From an uncultured Alphaproteobacteria bacterium (GTDB lineage: Bacteria; Pseudomonadota; Alphaproteobacteria; Rs-D84): DNA of 64,000 bases. The stretch is taken from assembly GCA_949082785.1 (NCBI GenBank), contig CARVLU010000002.1, positions 62,001-126,000 of the forward strand, written 5' to 3'. The position numbers were made by a program, and so were the translations under genes. The notes under the pieces were generated by a model. That model was not told the DNA's origin. It did not search any database and saw only the letters and a program-made list of their open reading frames with translations. How positions within the stretch are numbered: position 1 is the stretch's first letter; every line of letters begins with the position of its first letter. This document shows positions 51,486 through 59,193 of this stretch, one piece after another.

Positions 51486-53225
51486 TTATCGCGGCATTTG
51501 GACGGCCGCGGCCATCTGCGCGACAAAATCATCCAGCGATACAGTTTCCTGTTTTTCTTCGCCCAGACGACGCAGTGTCACGGTTTTGTCGGCCATTTCT
51601 TTTTCTCCGACGATGGCGATAATCGGCGTTTTGGCCAGCGACAATTCGCGGATTTTGTAATTCACCTTTTCATCGCGCAAATCCAGACCCGCATGCACGC
51701 CCGCATTATTCAGGACCGCCGCAACATCGGACGCGTAATCGCGATGCTTTTCAGAAATGGGTGTGACGACAACCGGCGTCGGCGCCAGCCACAGCGGTAA
51801 ATTCCCCGCCGTCGATTCCAACAAAATCCCCATAAAGCGTTCGATTGACCCCAGCAACGCGCGATGCAGCATAATCGGGCGATGTTTTTCGCCATCTTCG
51901 CCAATGTACGACAGGTCAAAGCGTTCGGGCAAATTCATGTCCAATTGCACCGTCCCACACTGCCACGTGCGGCCCATGGAATCTTTTAAATAAATATCGA
52001 TTTTCGGGCCATAGAATGCGGCATCCCCGGTCGCGACTTCGTATTCAATATTGTTCGCGTCCAGCGCATGGCGCAGGCCCCCTTCTGCCTTGTCCCAGAT
52101 TTCATCGGACCCGATGCGGAATTCAGATTCCTTGCGCGTGGCCAATTTCATCCACACGCGTTCAAATCCGAACTTGCTGTAAATATCCTTGACAAAGTGC
52201 AAGATTTTGACGATTTCACCTTCGAACTGTTCTTCGGTGCAAAAGATGTGGGCGTCGTCCTGGGTAAATTCGCGCACGCGCATCAGCCCCGACAGACCGC
52301 CGGCCGCTTCGTAACGATTAACCTTGCCGAACTCGGCCAGATACAGCGGCAAATCCTTGTACGATTTAATTCCCTGGCCATATACCAGCATACCGCCCGG
52401 GCACGACATCGGTTTGACACAGAACGTTTTCCCATCCTGGGTTTTACCGGAATAATTGTGTTCCCCATATTTGGCCCAGTGCCCCGATTTTTCCCACAAC
52501 GACCGGTCCATCACCGCGGGCGTTGAAATTTCCAGATATCCGGCACGTTCCTGGCGGATGCGGATATAGTCAATCAGACGACGATAAATCCGGTATCCCT
52601 TGTCATGCCAGAACACCGCGCCCGGGGCAAAATCCGGTTCAAAGTGGAACAAATCCATGTCCCGTCCCAATTTGCGGTTGTCGCGGGCGGCGGCTTCTTC
52701 CATGTTCTTTAAATGTTGTGCCAATTCGTCGGCGGACGCGAACGCATCGACATAGATACGCTGTAACATTTTGTTTTTCGCATCCCCTTTCCAGTATGCA
52801 CCGGCGACACTGCGGATTTTAAATCCGTCGCGGGGTAAATCTTTGCTGGACGCAACGTGCGGCCCACGGCACAGGTCTGTGAAATCACGAAACGCATAGA
52901 CCGACAGCGCATCGCCCGCCGCGTTGTATTCGTTCAACCATTCCATTTTATACGGCTGATTGGCAAAGATTTCCTTGGCTTCGGCCAATGTGACATCACG
53001 CTGGGCAAATTTGCCGTCGGATTTAATCAATGCGCGCATTTCTTTTTCGATGGCGTCAAAATCTTCTTCGGAAAAGCGATGTTGGGTATCGAAATCATAA
53101 TAAAACCCGTTTTCAATCGCGGGACCGCCCGCAAATTTGACATCCGGGAACAGCTTTTGCACCGCGGCCGCCATGACATGCGCCAACGAATGACGAATCG
53201 TTTCAATTGGATATTCTTGTGACAT
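51486..53225 (-). CDS. thrS: threonyl-tRNA synthetase without the TGS domain
   Basis: 579 residues, shorter than the usual ~640. It begins directly at the editing domain (IRHSLAHVMAAAVQKLFPD; HxxxH present) and lacks the N-terminal TGS domain. Later: YFRRNAYW-equivalent IRSVAGAYWKGD, class II motif 2 (LSGLMRVREFTQDDAHIFC), zinc Cys in VKPMSCPGGM, motif 3 (ALLGSIERFMGILLE) and the anticodon-binding domain to the end. Start ATG 53225 follows CAGGAAG. A Thr-rich leader peptide lies 102 bp upstream. Confidence 0.93.
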   Translation of the reverse strand: MSQEYPIETIRHSLAHVMAAAVQKLFPDVKFAGGPAIENGFYYDFDTQHRFSEEDFDAIEKEMRALIKSDGKFAQRDVTLAEAKEIFANQPYKMEWLNEYNAAGDALSVYAFRDFTDLCRGPHVASSKDLPRDGFKIRSVAGAYWKGDAKNKMLQRIYVDAFASADELAQHLKNMEEAAARDNRKLGRDMDLFHFEPDFAPGAVFWHDKGYRIYRRLIDYIRIRQERAGYLEISTPAVMDRSLWEKSGHWAKYGEHNYSGKTQDGKTFCVKPMSCPGGMLVYGQGIKSYKDLPLYLAEFGKVNRYEAAGGLSGLMRVREFTQDDAHIFCTEEQFEGEIVKILHFVKDIYSKFGFERVWMKLATRKESEFRIGSDEIWDKAEGGLRHALDANNIEYEVATGDAAFYGPKIDIYLKDSMGRTWQCGTVQLDMNLPERFDLSYIGEDGEKHRPIMLHRALLGSIERFMGILLESTAGNLPLWLAPTPVVVTPISEKHRDYASDVAAVLNNAGVHAGLDLRDEKVNYKIRELSLAKTPIIAIVGEKEMADKTVTLRRLGEEKQETVSLDDFVAQMAAAVQMPR

Positions 53226-53327
53226 AATTTATACTTCCTGACTTTGCACCGGCGGGACAACCCGCCTGGATTTATTTTCGTGAACTGATTGATTATTGCA
53301 TTGCGCGGACAGAACCGCAAATAGAAA

Positions 53328-53387
53328 TTACACCCCCGCGGGGGTTGTTGTCGTTGTTGTCGTGAAAGTAATCATAAATTTTTTCAT
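53328..53387 (-). CDS. candidate threonine-rich leader peptide of thrS
   Basis: A 19-codon ORF, MKKFMITFTTTTTTTPAGV, with seven consecutive Thr codons (two ACG, four ACA, one ACC) and one more Thr earlier. It stands between the thrS promoter and thrS. Downstream are GC-rich hairpins at CCCCCGCGGGGG (overlapping its end) and GGCGGG/CCCGCC near the thrS RBS, but no T-run terminator that I can see. Ribosome stalling on Thr codons when Thr-tRNA is low would be the expected mode. No clear RBS precedes the ATG. Confidence 0.6.
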   Translation of the reverse strand: MKKFMITFTTTTTTTPAGV

Positions 53388-53397
53388 AACGTTGGAT

Positions 53398-53426
53398 ATC
53401 TTATCGCTTTATCTGGGGCAACGCAA
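53398..53426 (-). promoter_or_regulatory. promoter of the thrS leader
   Basis: Minus strand TTGCGT (53421-53426), 17-bp spacer, TAAGAT (53398-53403), placing the start a few bases before the leader-peptide ATG. Confidence 0.5.
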
Positions 53427-53458
53427 CAAAAAATCCGGCGGGGGGCCGGATTTTTTAT
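53427..53458 (-). terminator. terminator of the 53461-54084 gene
   Basis: Minus-strand stem AAAAATCCGGC / GCCGGATTTTT. Confidence 0.8.
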
Positions 53459-53460
53459 CA

Positions 53461-54084
53461 TTACGCGGAATAACAGCACTGCTGATTCACAATTTTAAAA
53501 GAACCGGTGTTGTCACTGCCACTGCCGTCCACGGGGATACAGCATGACGTAATACCGCCCGTCCCGTCGCTTTTCCCGCCACCGGGGCAATTGACACAAT
53601 TATCGATAACAGCACCGGGCGCGGGACTGTACTGCTCCATATATGAATTTAGTGGGCAATATTTGCATGATGTGTTGGTATGATACTGGGTGGTGGACGG
53701 TGCCCCCATTAATTGCACACCACTGGGGCCGCGCGAACACGACTTGCATTCGGTTCCCGACCAATAACTGTTGTTGCTGCATGCACACGCCACCTTTTGA
53801 CAGCCGGACAAAATCATGGGGTCAATAGGGGAACCCGTATGGCTTGAATCCATCGAAGTATATGACACGATAACAACGTCCGCCGAACATCTGGTGGTGG
53901 TAAATGTATTGGTACACTTGTAATAATACCCGCCAGAATGGTTGGACGCGCATACCGACCCACCCTGACAATATGGTTCCAAATACACCGTTGCACCATA
54001 CGCGGTGGACATAATTCCACCCAAAAACGTCGAACACAAACCGACGGTTTTTATTGCGTCTGTTATTTTTATAAAATTTGCCAT
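53461..54084 (-). CDS. secreted cysteine-rich protein with invertible start, present ON
   Basis: A 207-residue exported protein. ATG 54084 follows CAGGGGGCAG; signal peptide MANFIKITDAIKTVGLCSTF ending around TAYG. Mature part has spaced Cys pairs (CQGGSVCASN, CSNNSYWSGTECKSC, CKYCPLNSY) and ends GSGSDNTGSFKIVNQQCCYSA, the common C-terminal pattern. The KTVGLxS stretch of the signal peptide is shared with the two large proteins and is where the inner inverted-repeat arm lies, so its RBS, ATG and first 12 codons are inside a segment that can flip. Currently in the expressing orientation. Confidence 0.73.
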   Translation of the reverse strand: MANFIKITDAIKTVGLCSTFLGGIMSTAYGATVYLEPYCQGGSVCASNHSGGYYYKCTNTFTTTRCSADVVIVSYTSMDSSHTGSPIDPMILSGCQKVACACSNNSYWSGTECKSCSRGPSGVQLMGAPSTTQYHTNTSCKYCPLNSYMEQYSPAPGAVIDNCVNCPGGGKSDGTGGITSCCIPVDGSGSDNTGSFKIVNQQCCYSA

Positions 54085-54144
54085 TTTCTGCCCCCTGTAT
54101 TTTGTGAATAAATGCCTAATTAAACCGTCCCTTTGGATTCGGCA
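54028..54144. repeat. invertible start-codon cassette, present in the ON orientation
   Basis: Arms 54028-54049 (in codons for KTVGLCST) and 54123-54144 (in the 5' UTR) match as inverted repeats at 16 of 22 positions, perfect over the inner eight-base AAACCGTC/GACGGTTT. The 73-bp segment holds RBS and ATG. The upstream arm is nearly the same as the one at 15840-15861 (GCCGAATCCAA.GGGACG). Confidence 0.72.
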
Positions 54145-54170
54145 TACTTTCCCATGCGTCATTCCCAGGC

Positions 54171-54199
54171 ATTATAAGGCGTGGGGCCATTTTTATCAA
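54171..54199 (-). promoter_or_regulatory. promoter of the 53461-54084 gene, outside the cassette
   Basis: Minus strand TTGATA (54194-54199), 17-bp spacer, TATAAT (54171-54176). Confidence 0.75.
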
Positions 54200-54222
54200 G
54201 CATAAAATGCCCCACCCCAAAA

Positions 54223-54969
54223 CTAAAAATCAATGATGCACCCATACAGCACCGCAAAGAAAAAGCACACCGTCCCACCAATTACGAATAAATGCCAAAT
54301 GGCATGGGAATACTTCATTTTGCGCCACAGATAAAAAATCACCCCCAGCGAATATGACAATCCCCCCGCCAAAATAAACCACATCCCGCGGGCCGATATA
54401 TGATTTAACATCGCCGGCAAAATAAACACCAGTGTCCACCCCATAATCAGGTACAGAACAACCATCCATTTGGGTTGCTGTTTGGGGTTACGGATTTTCA
54501 TCACGGCGCCAAAAATAACAATGGCCCACAAAATGCCGAACACGGTCCACCCCAGGCCACCCCGCAGATTCACCAGACAAAACGGCGTGTACGTCCCCGC
54601 AATCAGCGCATAGATGGCAACGCTATCCCAGACTTCGAAAAAAGATTCGGATTTCTGGCCAATCATCGCATGACACATCGTTGACCCGAAATACAGCGTG
54701 AACATCGTCAGGCCGAATATCGCGCACGACACAATCGCCCATGTGTTGCCGGCCAATACGGCGAACACTTCCAACAAAACCAATCCCGCCATCGCAATAC
54801 CGATGCCGATGCCGTGGGTTAAAATGTTCAACACTTCTTCGCCGCGGGTGCTGGCGCGTTCCCAACGGAACAATCCGGTTGCACGCAAAACCTTTAACAA
54901 TCGATTCGCATGCGAATCGCGACGTACGGCCTTTAACTTTGATTTAACTTGCTTTTTCGTTTTGGTCAT
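54223..54969 (-). CDS. hemolysin III/PAQR-family membrane protein
   Basis: 248 residues with seven hydrophobic helices after a basic N-terminus. The family motifs EEVLNILTHGIGIGIAMAG, FGSTMCHAM (the S..H site), WDSVAIYALIAGTYTPFCL (D..AGTYTP) and HAIWHLFVIGGTVCFF (H...H) are intact, giving the probable metal-binding Ser/His/Asp/His set. Its ATG overlaps the gltX stop by four bases. Confidence 0.88.
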   Translation of the reverse strand: MTKTKKQVKSKLKAVRRDSHANRLLKVLRATGLFRWERASTRGEEVLNILTHGIGIGIAMAGLVLLEVFAVLAGNTWAIVSCAIFGLTMFTLYFGSTMCHAMIGQKSESFFEVWDSVAIYALIAGTYTPFCLVNLRGGLGWTVFGILWAIVIFGAVMKIRNPKQQPKWMVVLYLIMGWTLVFILPAMLNHISARGMWFILAGGLSYSLGVIFYLWRKMKYSHAIWHLFVIGGTVCFFFAVLYGCIIDF

Positions 54970-56543
54970 TTGATTGCCCCCTGGATTCTGGTGCGAACGC
55001 GCGCGTCCCCCATCGCCGTCATCATCGAATACAAATCCGGTGTGTGGGTGCGCCCCGACAGGGCCACGCGCAAATTCATGGCAACGTCACCGTTTTTAAT
55101 GCCCAATTTTTCGGCAATGGCGACAATTTTGGCCCACCACGCATCCTTGTCATCGGCGCCGTCATACACATTTAAAAATTCACGCAACGCATCCATATTA
55201 TATTCAAATTCCGTGTTGGGCACGTACAGCGCGTCCCAGAAAAACGCCACCGTTTCCAGCGTCTGGCGGTATGTCACAAAATCTTTGCGGATGCGTTTGG
55301 GGTTGTCGCGTTCAATGCCGAGTACCGCGGCCAGATACGCGGCGTCCGATACCTGCATCCGTTCGGTGTCGTTACCGAATTCATCCGCCCACGCGGTCAC
55401 GCGATGCACCAAATCGGGAACCGGCAACGTCGCAATAAATTCACGCGCCCACCACTGCAATTTATCCATGTCAAACAACGCGCCCGACATCGGGATTTTC
55501 TTTGGCCGCATTTCATAATCCCAGATAGATTTGGCACTGCCCTTGGACTTGGCTTCTTCGTATCCGGATGCGGCGATGTTGTACAGATATTCCAACACAG
55601 ATTCCACCGGCCACCCATCACGCAGGAAATATTCCACGTTCGCTTCTGGATCCTTGCGCTTGGACAATTTGCGTTGCCGGCCCGTTTCGGGGTCAATCTT
55701 GTCAATTGTCGATGTATGGATGTACAGCGGCGCCACCCACCCCATCATCCGAAACAGTGCCACATGCAGCGGCAATGACGGCAACCATTCTTCGCCGCGG
55801 ATAACGTGCGTCGTGCGCATAAAGTGGTCGTCCACCAGGTGCGCAAAATGATATGTCGGCAAACCGTCGTTGGATTTGATTAAGACAATGTCTTCGTTAT
55901 TTTCGGGGAACCCGATGGACCCGCGGACGGCATCCTTGCAGAAAATACGCTGTTCGGGGTTGCCGTCGGAATACAGCCGCACCGTCGGCACCGCGCCCGC
56001 GTCCATGCGGGCAATAACTTCTTCTTCGCCAATGTTGCGGTCACGGGCAAATTCGCCGTAAATCCCGGTGGGGAAACCCGCGGCCCGCTGATTTTCGCGT
56101 ATTTGTTCCATATCGTCGGCCGTTAAGAAACATGGATACGCCAGCCCGCGTGCCAACAAATCGGCCGCAACGGAATGATAAATATCACGGCGCTGGGATT
56201 GATGATACGGGCCGTATGCGTCATCGTTGTTGTATTTCAAACCGAATCGATTTAACGAATTGATAATGATATTGACGGCGTCGGCCACTTCGCGTTTGGT
56301 GTCTGTATCTTCGATGCGCAACATAAACACACCACCCGTCTGCCGCGCCAATTTACAGTCAATCAATGCCCCGTACAGACCGCCAATGTGCATGTATCCG
56401 GTCGGACTGGGGGCGAAACGTGTCACAAATGCGCCGTCGGGTAAATTGCGATTGGGGAATTTTTCTTCCAATTCGGCAATCGTGTATTTCGGCGCGCCGC
56501 CCAAAATTCGTTCAATCGTTTTTTGTGATAATCCACTACGCAT
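54966..56543 (-). CDS. gltX: glutamyl-tRNA synthetase
   Basis: Class I synthetase, 525 residues. FAPSPTGYMHIGGLYGALID is the HIGH region; KLSKRKDPEANV is the KMSKS loop; RIEDTDTKREVADAVNII and FAHLVDDHFMRTTHVIRGEEWL are typical. With GatCAB in the same genome it is probably a non-discriminating GluRS that also charges tRNA-Gln. It overlaps the acetyltransferase gene upstream by eight bases. Confidence 0.94.
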   Translation of the reverse strand: MRSGLSQKTIERILGGAPKYTIAELEEKFPNRNLPDGAFVTRFAPSPTGYMHIGGLYGALIDCKLARQTGGVFMLRIEDTDTKREVADAVNIIINSLNRFGLKYNNDDAYGPYHQSQRRDIYHSVAADLLARGLAYPCFLTADDMEQIRENQRAAGFPTGIYGEFARDRNIGEEEVIARMDAGAVPTVRLYSDGNPEQRIFCKDAVRGSIGFPENNEDIVLIKSNDGLPTYHFAHLVDDHFMRTTHVIRGEEWLPSLPLHVALFRMMGWVAPLYIHTSTIDKIDPETGRQRKLSKRKDPEANVEYFLRDGWPVESVLEYLYNIAASGYEEAKSKGSAKSIWDYEMRPKKIPMSGALFDMDKLQWWAREFIATLPVPDLVHRVTAWADEFGNDTERMQVSDAAYLAAVLGIERDNPKRIRKDFVTYRQTLETVAFFWDALYVPNTEFEYNMDALREFLNVYDGADDKDAWWAKIVAIAEKLGIKNGDVAMNLRVALSGRTHTPDLYSMMTAMGDARVRTRIQGAIK

Positions 56544-57102
56544 TTTTATTTTCCTTTGCCCATTCTGATTTTAATATTGAATAATTGCATTCGTCACTGA
56601 ACGTGCCGTCCGGCCACACAATTTCATGACGCAAAATCCCGTCCAGATGAAATCCCATCTTTTCCGTGTTGACGCGCACGGCCATATTTTCACAGGCGCA
56701 TTGTACAACCACCCGGTCGAAATCCATGTCAACAAACCCCACGCGCAGTATTTCCGGCATCACCGCGGCAATTATGCCCCGCCCGCGCGCCGATTTTTTT
56801 AACCAATATCCCAACACACCACGGCGGCGCACAACACTGGTGCCATTGGCGTATCCAATTTCGCCCAGCAATTCGTCCCCGCACCAAATACCATACAAAC
56901 ACATGTCTTGGCGCAGCGCCCCGCGGTCATATGCCGCCAACACGTCCGATGGCGACGCATAAACGCCGTCCGGCATCCAAAATCGAAACGCGTGCGCATC
57001 CGCCGCAAAGATATCAAATATCATCCGGGCGTTTTCCGGGGTTGGCGCAATCGGATGCAACCGATACGGCCCCACCGTCAAATTTTGCGGAAATTCACGC
57101 AT
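56536..57102 (-). CDS. GNAT-family N-acetyltransferase (RimJ-like)
   Basis: 188 residues with the RimJ/RimL layout: YRLHPIAPTPENARMIFDIF, GEIGYANGTSVVRRRGVLGYWLKKSARGRGIIAAVMPEILRVGF (acetyl-CoA site RGRGI), then VVVQCACENMAVRVNTEKMGFHLDGILRHE. Probably acetylates an amino group on a protein or small molecule; the target is unknown. Confidence 0.82.
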   Translation of the reverse strand: MREFPQNLTVGPYRLHPIAPTPENARMIFDIFAADAHAFRFWMPDGVYASPSDVLAAYDRGALRQDMCLYGIWCGDELLGEIGYANGTSVVRRRGVLGYWLKKSARGRGIIAAVMPEILRVGFVDMDFDRVVVQCACENMAVRVNTEKMGFHLDGILRHEIVWPDGTFSDECNYSILKSEWAKENKNA

Positions 57103-57115
57103 TGCTTATTTAACC

Positions 57116-57144
57116 TTGTGTTTCAAACCTTTGGATTTTATACT
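57116..57144 (+). promoter_or_regulatory. trmB promoter, predicting a leaderless mRNA
   Basis: TTGTGT at 57116-57121, 17-bp spacer, TATACT at 57139-57144. The ATG at 57151 is seven bases past the -10, where transcription would start, and no RBS is present. Confidence 0.55.
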
Positions 57145-57150
57145 AATTAT

Positions 57151-57795
57151 ATGGAAAAACAAGAAATAAGAACTTTTGGGCGCAGACACGGCAAGAAATT
57201 GTCGGCGCGCCAACAAACGCTGGTGGCGACTTTACTGCCGGCAATTACACCAAAATCATCCGAATTGAATGGCGGTGATGCCATTTTGGAAATCGGATTT
57301 GGTGCGGGCGAACATGTGCGCGCACTGGCTGTCCAACACCCTGATACGATTATTGTCGGGGCCGAACCATTTATGAATGGGGTCGCATCCCTGATGTCGG
57401 CGATGACGGACGAAAAAACAAATATGCCCCGCACCGAATATAAAAACATCCGCATTTGGGCCGACGACGTGCGCGATTTTCTGCGCGGCGCGCCAAACAC
57501 AAAATTCCGCGAAATTTGGGTATTACACCCCGACCCCTGGCCCAAGGCAAAGCATGAAAAGCGCCGTCTGCTGAACGCCGCGTTTTTGACATTAATTTCA
57601 AATTATTTGACCCCAGACGGCCGGATTATTATCGGCACCGACCATTGGGAATACTATGATTGGATTGAACAACAGATTCCAAACACACCGCTGGTTATTC
57701 GTGGCCGTGACATGGACATGGTTCATACCCGTTATCAGTCCAAGAACAAGGCGGAAACTGCCGCCCCAAAATACCTGATACTGGGGCGGGCATAA
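57151..57795 (+). CDS. trmB: tRNA (guanine-N7-)-methyltransferase TrmB
   Basis: 214 residues from ATG 57151. The SAM site is AILEIGFGAGEHV, followed by IIVGAEPFMNGVASL, IWADDVRDFL, and the family signature WVLHPDPWPKAKHEKRRLL; IIIGTDHWEYYDWI follows. Methylates G46 of tRNA. Confidence 0.94.
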   Translation: MEKQEIRTFGRRHGKKLSARQQTLVATLLPAITPKSSELNGGDAILEIGFGAGEHVRALAVQHPDTIIVGAEPFMNGVASLMSAMTDEKTNMPRTEYKNIRIWADDVRDFLRGAPNTKFREIWVLHPDPWPKAKHEKRRLLNAAFLTLISNYLTPDGRIIIGTDHWEYYDWIEQQIPNTPLVIRGRDMDMVHTRYQSKNKAETAAPKYLILGRA

Positions 57796-57802
57796 TTGTT
57801 AT

Positions 57803-58477
57803 TTATTTAACACAGCACATCAAATCCGGGCGTCCCGGCATTAAAATCAATCCATCCGGCAATGGCCCGCGCGGGCGCGGCCGGATTTTTTCACAAAATG
57901 CGTCAACATCCACGCCATTGCGAACATGACGCGCAATCCCGCGCGCATATTTCGGCCCGACTGGAATGCGGGGGCGCGGCGTGGCGACCCGCGTGGACGA
58001 CGGCGCATCAGACGCGACAACAACAACACCATGGGCGCCGGGCGCTGGTATCGCGGCGGCGGCCGGCATATCGGGTGCGGCCACAACGACGGGCGCCGGC
58101 GCTGTTTTTGCGGGCGTCGCATCCCCGGACGCGGGCACCTGTTTTTTAACCAATGCGGGCTTTTTCACCTGGGGCTTTTGCGCGGTGGATGTCTTTTTCT
58201 TGGCCACCTGTTTGGGGGCGGCGCGCGGCGGACGTGCGGGCCGGCGGTCCCCGCCTGGTGACGTCACAATGGGCGCCGAAATGGGGCGCGCCCTGGCCGC
58301 GGGCGGCGTTCCATACATTTTCAGCAATGTGTCACGTGTCGGCATATTCCGTTCTGGTTCACCATACATTGCGGGCGCCCCGTACAGGTCATGCACATCC
58401 CGCCCGCCACCAAACGCCGGCATCGCCATGACACAGACCGCCATAAAAATACGTACCATTCGTAACATTCGCCCCAT
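57803..58477 (-). CDS. exported Pro/Ala-rich protein, unknown function
   Basis: 224 residues from ATG 58477, overlapping the stop of the preceding gene (TGATG). Signal peptide (MRMVRIFMAVCVMAMPAFGG region). Mature part has DLYGAPAMYGEPERNMP, a long Pro/Ala/Lys low-complexity stretch, and a conserved-looking basic end (YARGIARHVRNGVDVDAFCEKIRPRPRGPLPDGLI..CCVK). No family recognised. Operon with 58477-59151. Confidence 0.55.
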   Translation of the reverse strand: MGRMLRMVRIFMAVCVMAMPAFGGGRDVHDLYGAPAMYGEPERNMPTRDTLLKMYGTPPAARARPISAPIVTSPGGDRRPARPPRAAPKQVAKKKTSTAQKPQVKKPALVKKQVPASGDATPAKTAPAPVVVAAPDMPAAAAIPAPGAHGVVVVASDAPSSTRVATPRPRIPVGPKYARGIARHVRNGVDVDAFCEKIRPRPRGPLPDGLILMPGRPDLMCCVK

Positions 58478-59151
58478 CACCTTGGTTCATAATTAACAAA
58501 AAATCGTACGCCATCACTGATACGCGGGCGCATTTTTTGAATCAATCGCCATACCTGTTCAATCCGCAGGAAATTGTTCCCCAACGCAAAATGCAATTGC
58601 CAGCGCACATCGGCGGGCATCACCGTCATCAGCCCATAAATTCGCCCCACAAAATCCGACGCGTCACCCGCATCGTCCGGCATAATCAGTGTCAACGCAT
58701 CGGCGCGAATTTTATCCATTAATTCAAACACAGTGGCCCATTGGTCCATATCGATTTCACCGATATCCATCCCCACCGCCAGATATTTGTTAAAAAACAA
58801 ATCATCGCGAATCAAATGCAGATTATCAACAAATCCCGCCAAATCGGCGCGGCGCAAAAACACCTGGGCGCCGGCGGCCCCCTGTTTAAAGGCCGCATTC
58901 ATCCGCCGCGTTAAATCAGAAATCCCCCCGTCATCCGTCCCCGTTTCCAGGTAAAAACGCCCCAACATTTTAACCGGCATTTTTTCCAGCCACGGCCACA
59001 TAACGGCAATCGAGGCAGGCGCCACAGATATCATGGGCACATTGGCATCGGCAATACGTGACGCCGCGCGCGCCAAATCGCCCGCATCGCCCCCACCCGC
59101 GCACCATGCACCGGTTTTTATTTCTGACAAAAGTGCGTCTGTATCAATCAT
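58477..59151 (-). CDS. soluble alpha/beta protein, unknown function
   Basis: 224 residues, no signal peptide. Alternating strands and helices (ISVAPASIAVMWPWLEKM, VKMLGRFYLETGTDD, AAGAQVFLRRADLAGFVDNL, KYLAVGMDIGEIDM, ADALTLIMPDD) suggest a TIM-barrel-like fold. No catalytic signature I can name. The overlap with the next gene suggests translational coupling. Confidence 0.55.
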   Translation of the reverse strand: MIDTDALLSEIKTGAWCAGGGDAGDLARAASRIADANVPMISVAPASIAVMWPWLEKMPVKMLGRFYLETGTDDGGISDLTRRMNAAFKQGAAGAQVFLRRADLAGFVDNLHLIRDDLFFNKYLAVGMDIGEIDMDQWATVFELMDKIRADALTLIMPDDAGDASDFVGRIYGLMTVMPADVRWQLHFALGNNFLRIEQVWRLIQKMRPRISDGVRFFVNYEPR

Positions 59152-59193
59152 TTGCTTTTTAGTTTATCACAAATATGGTACAATTAAAATCAA

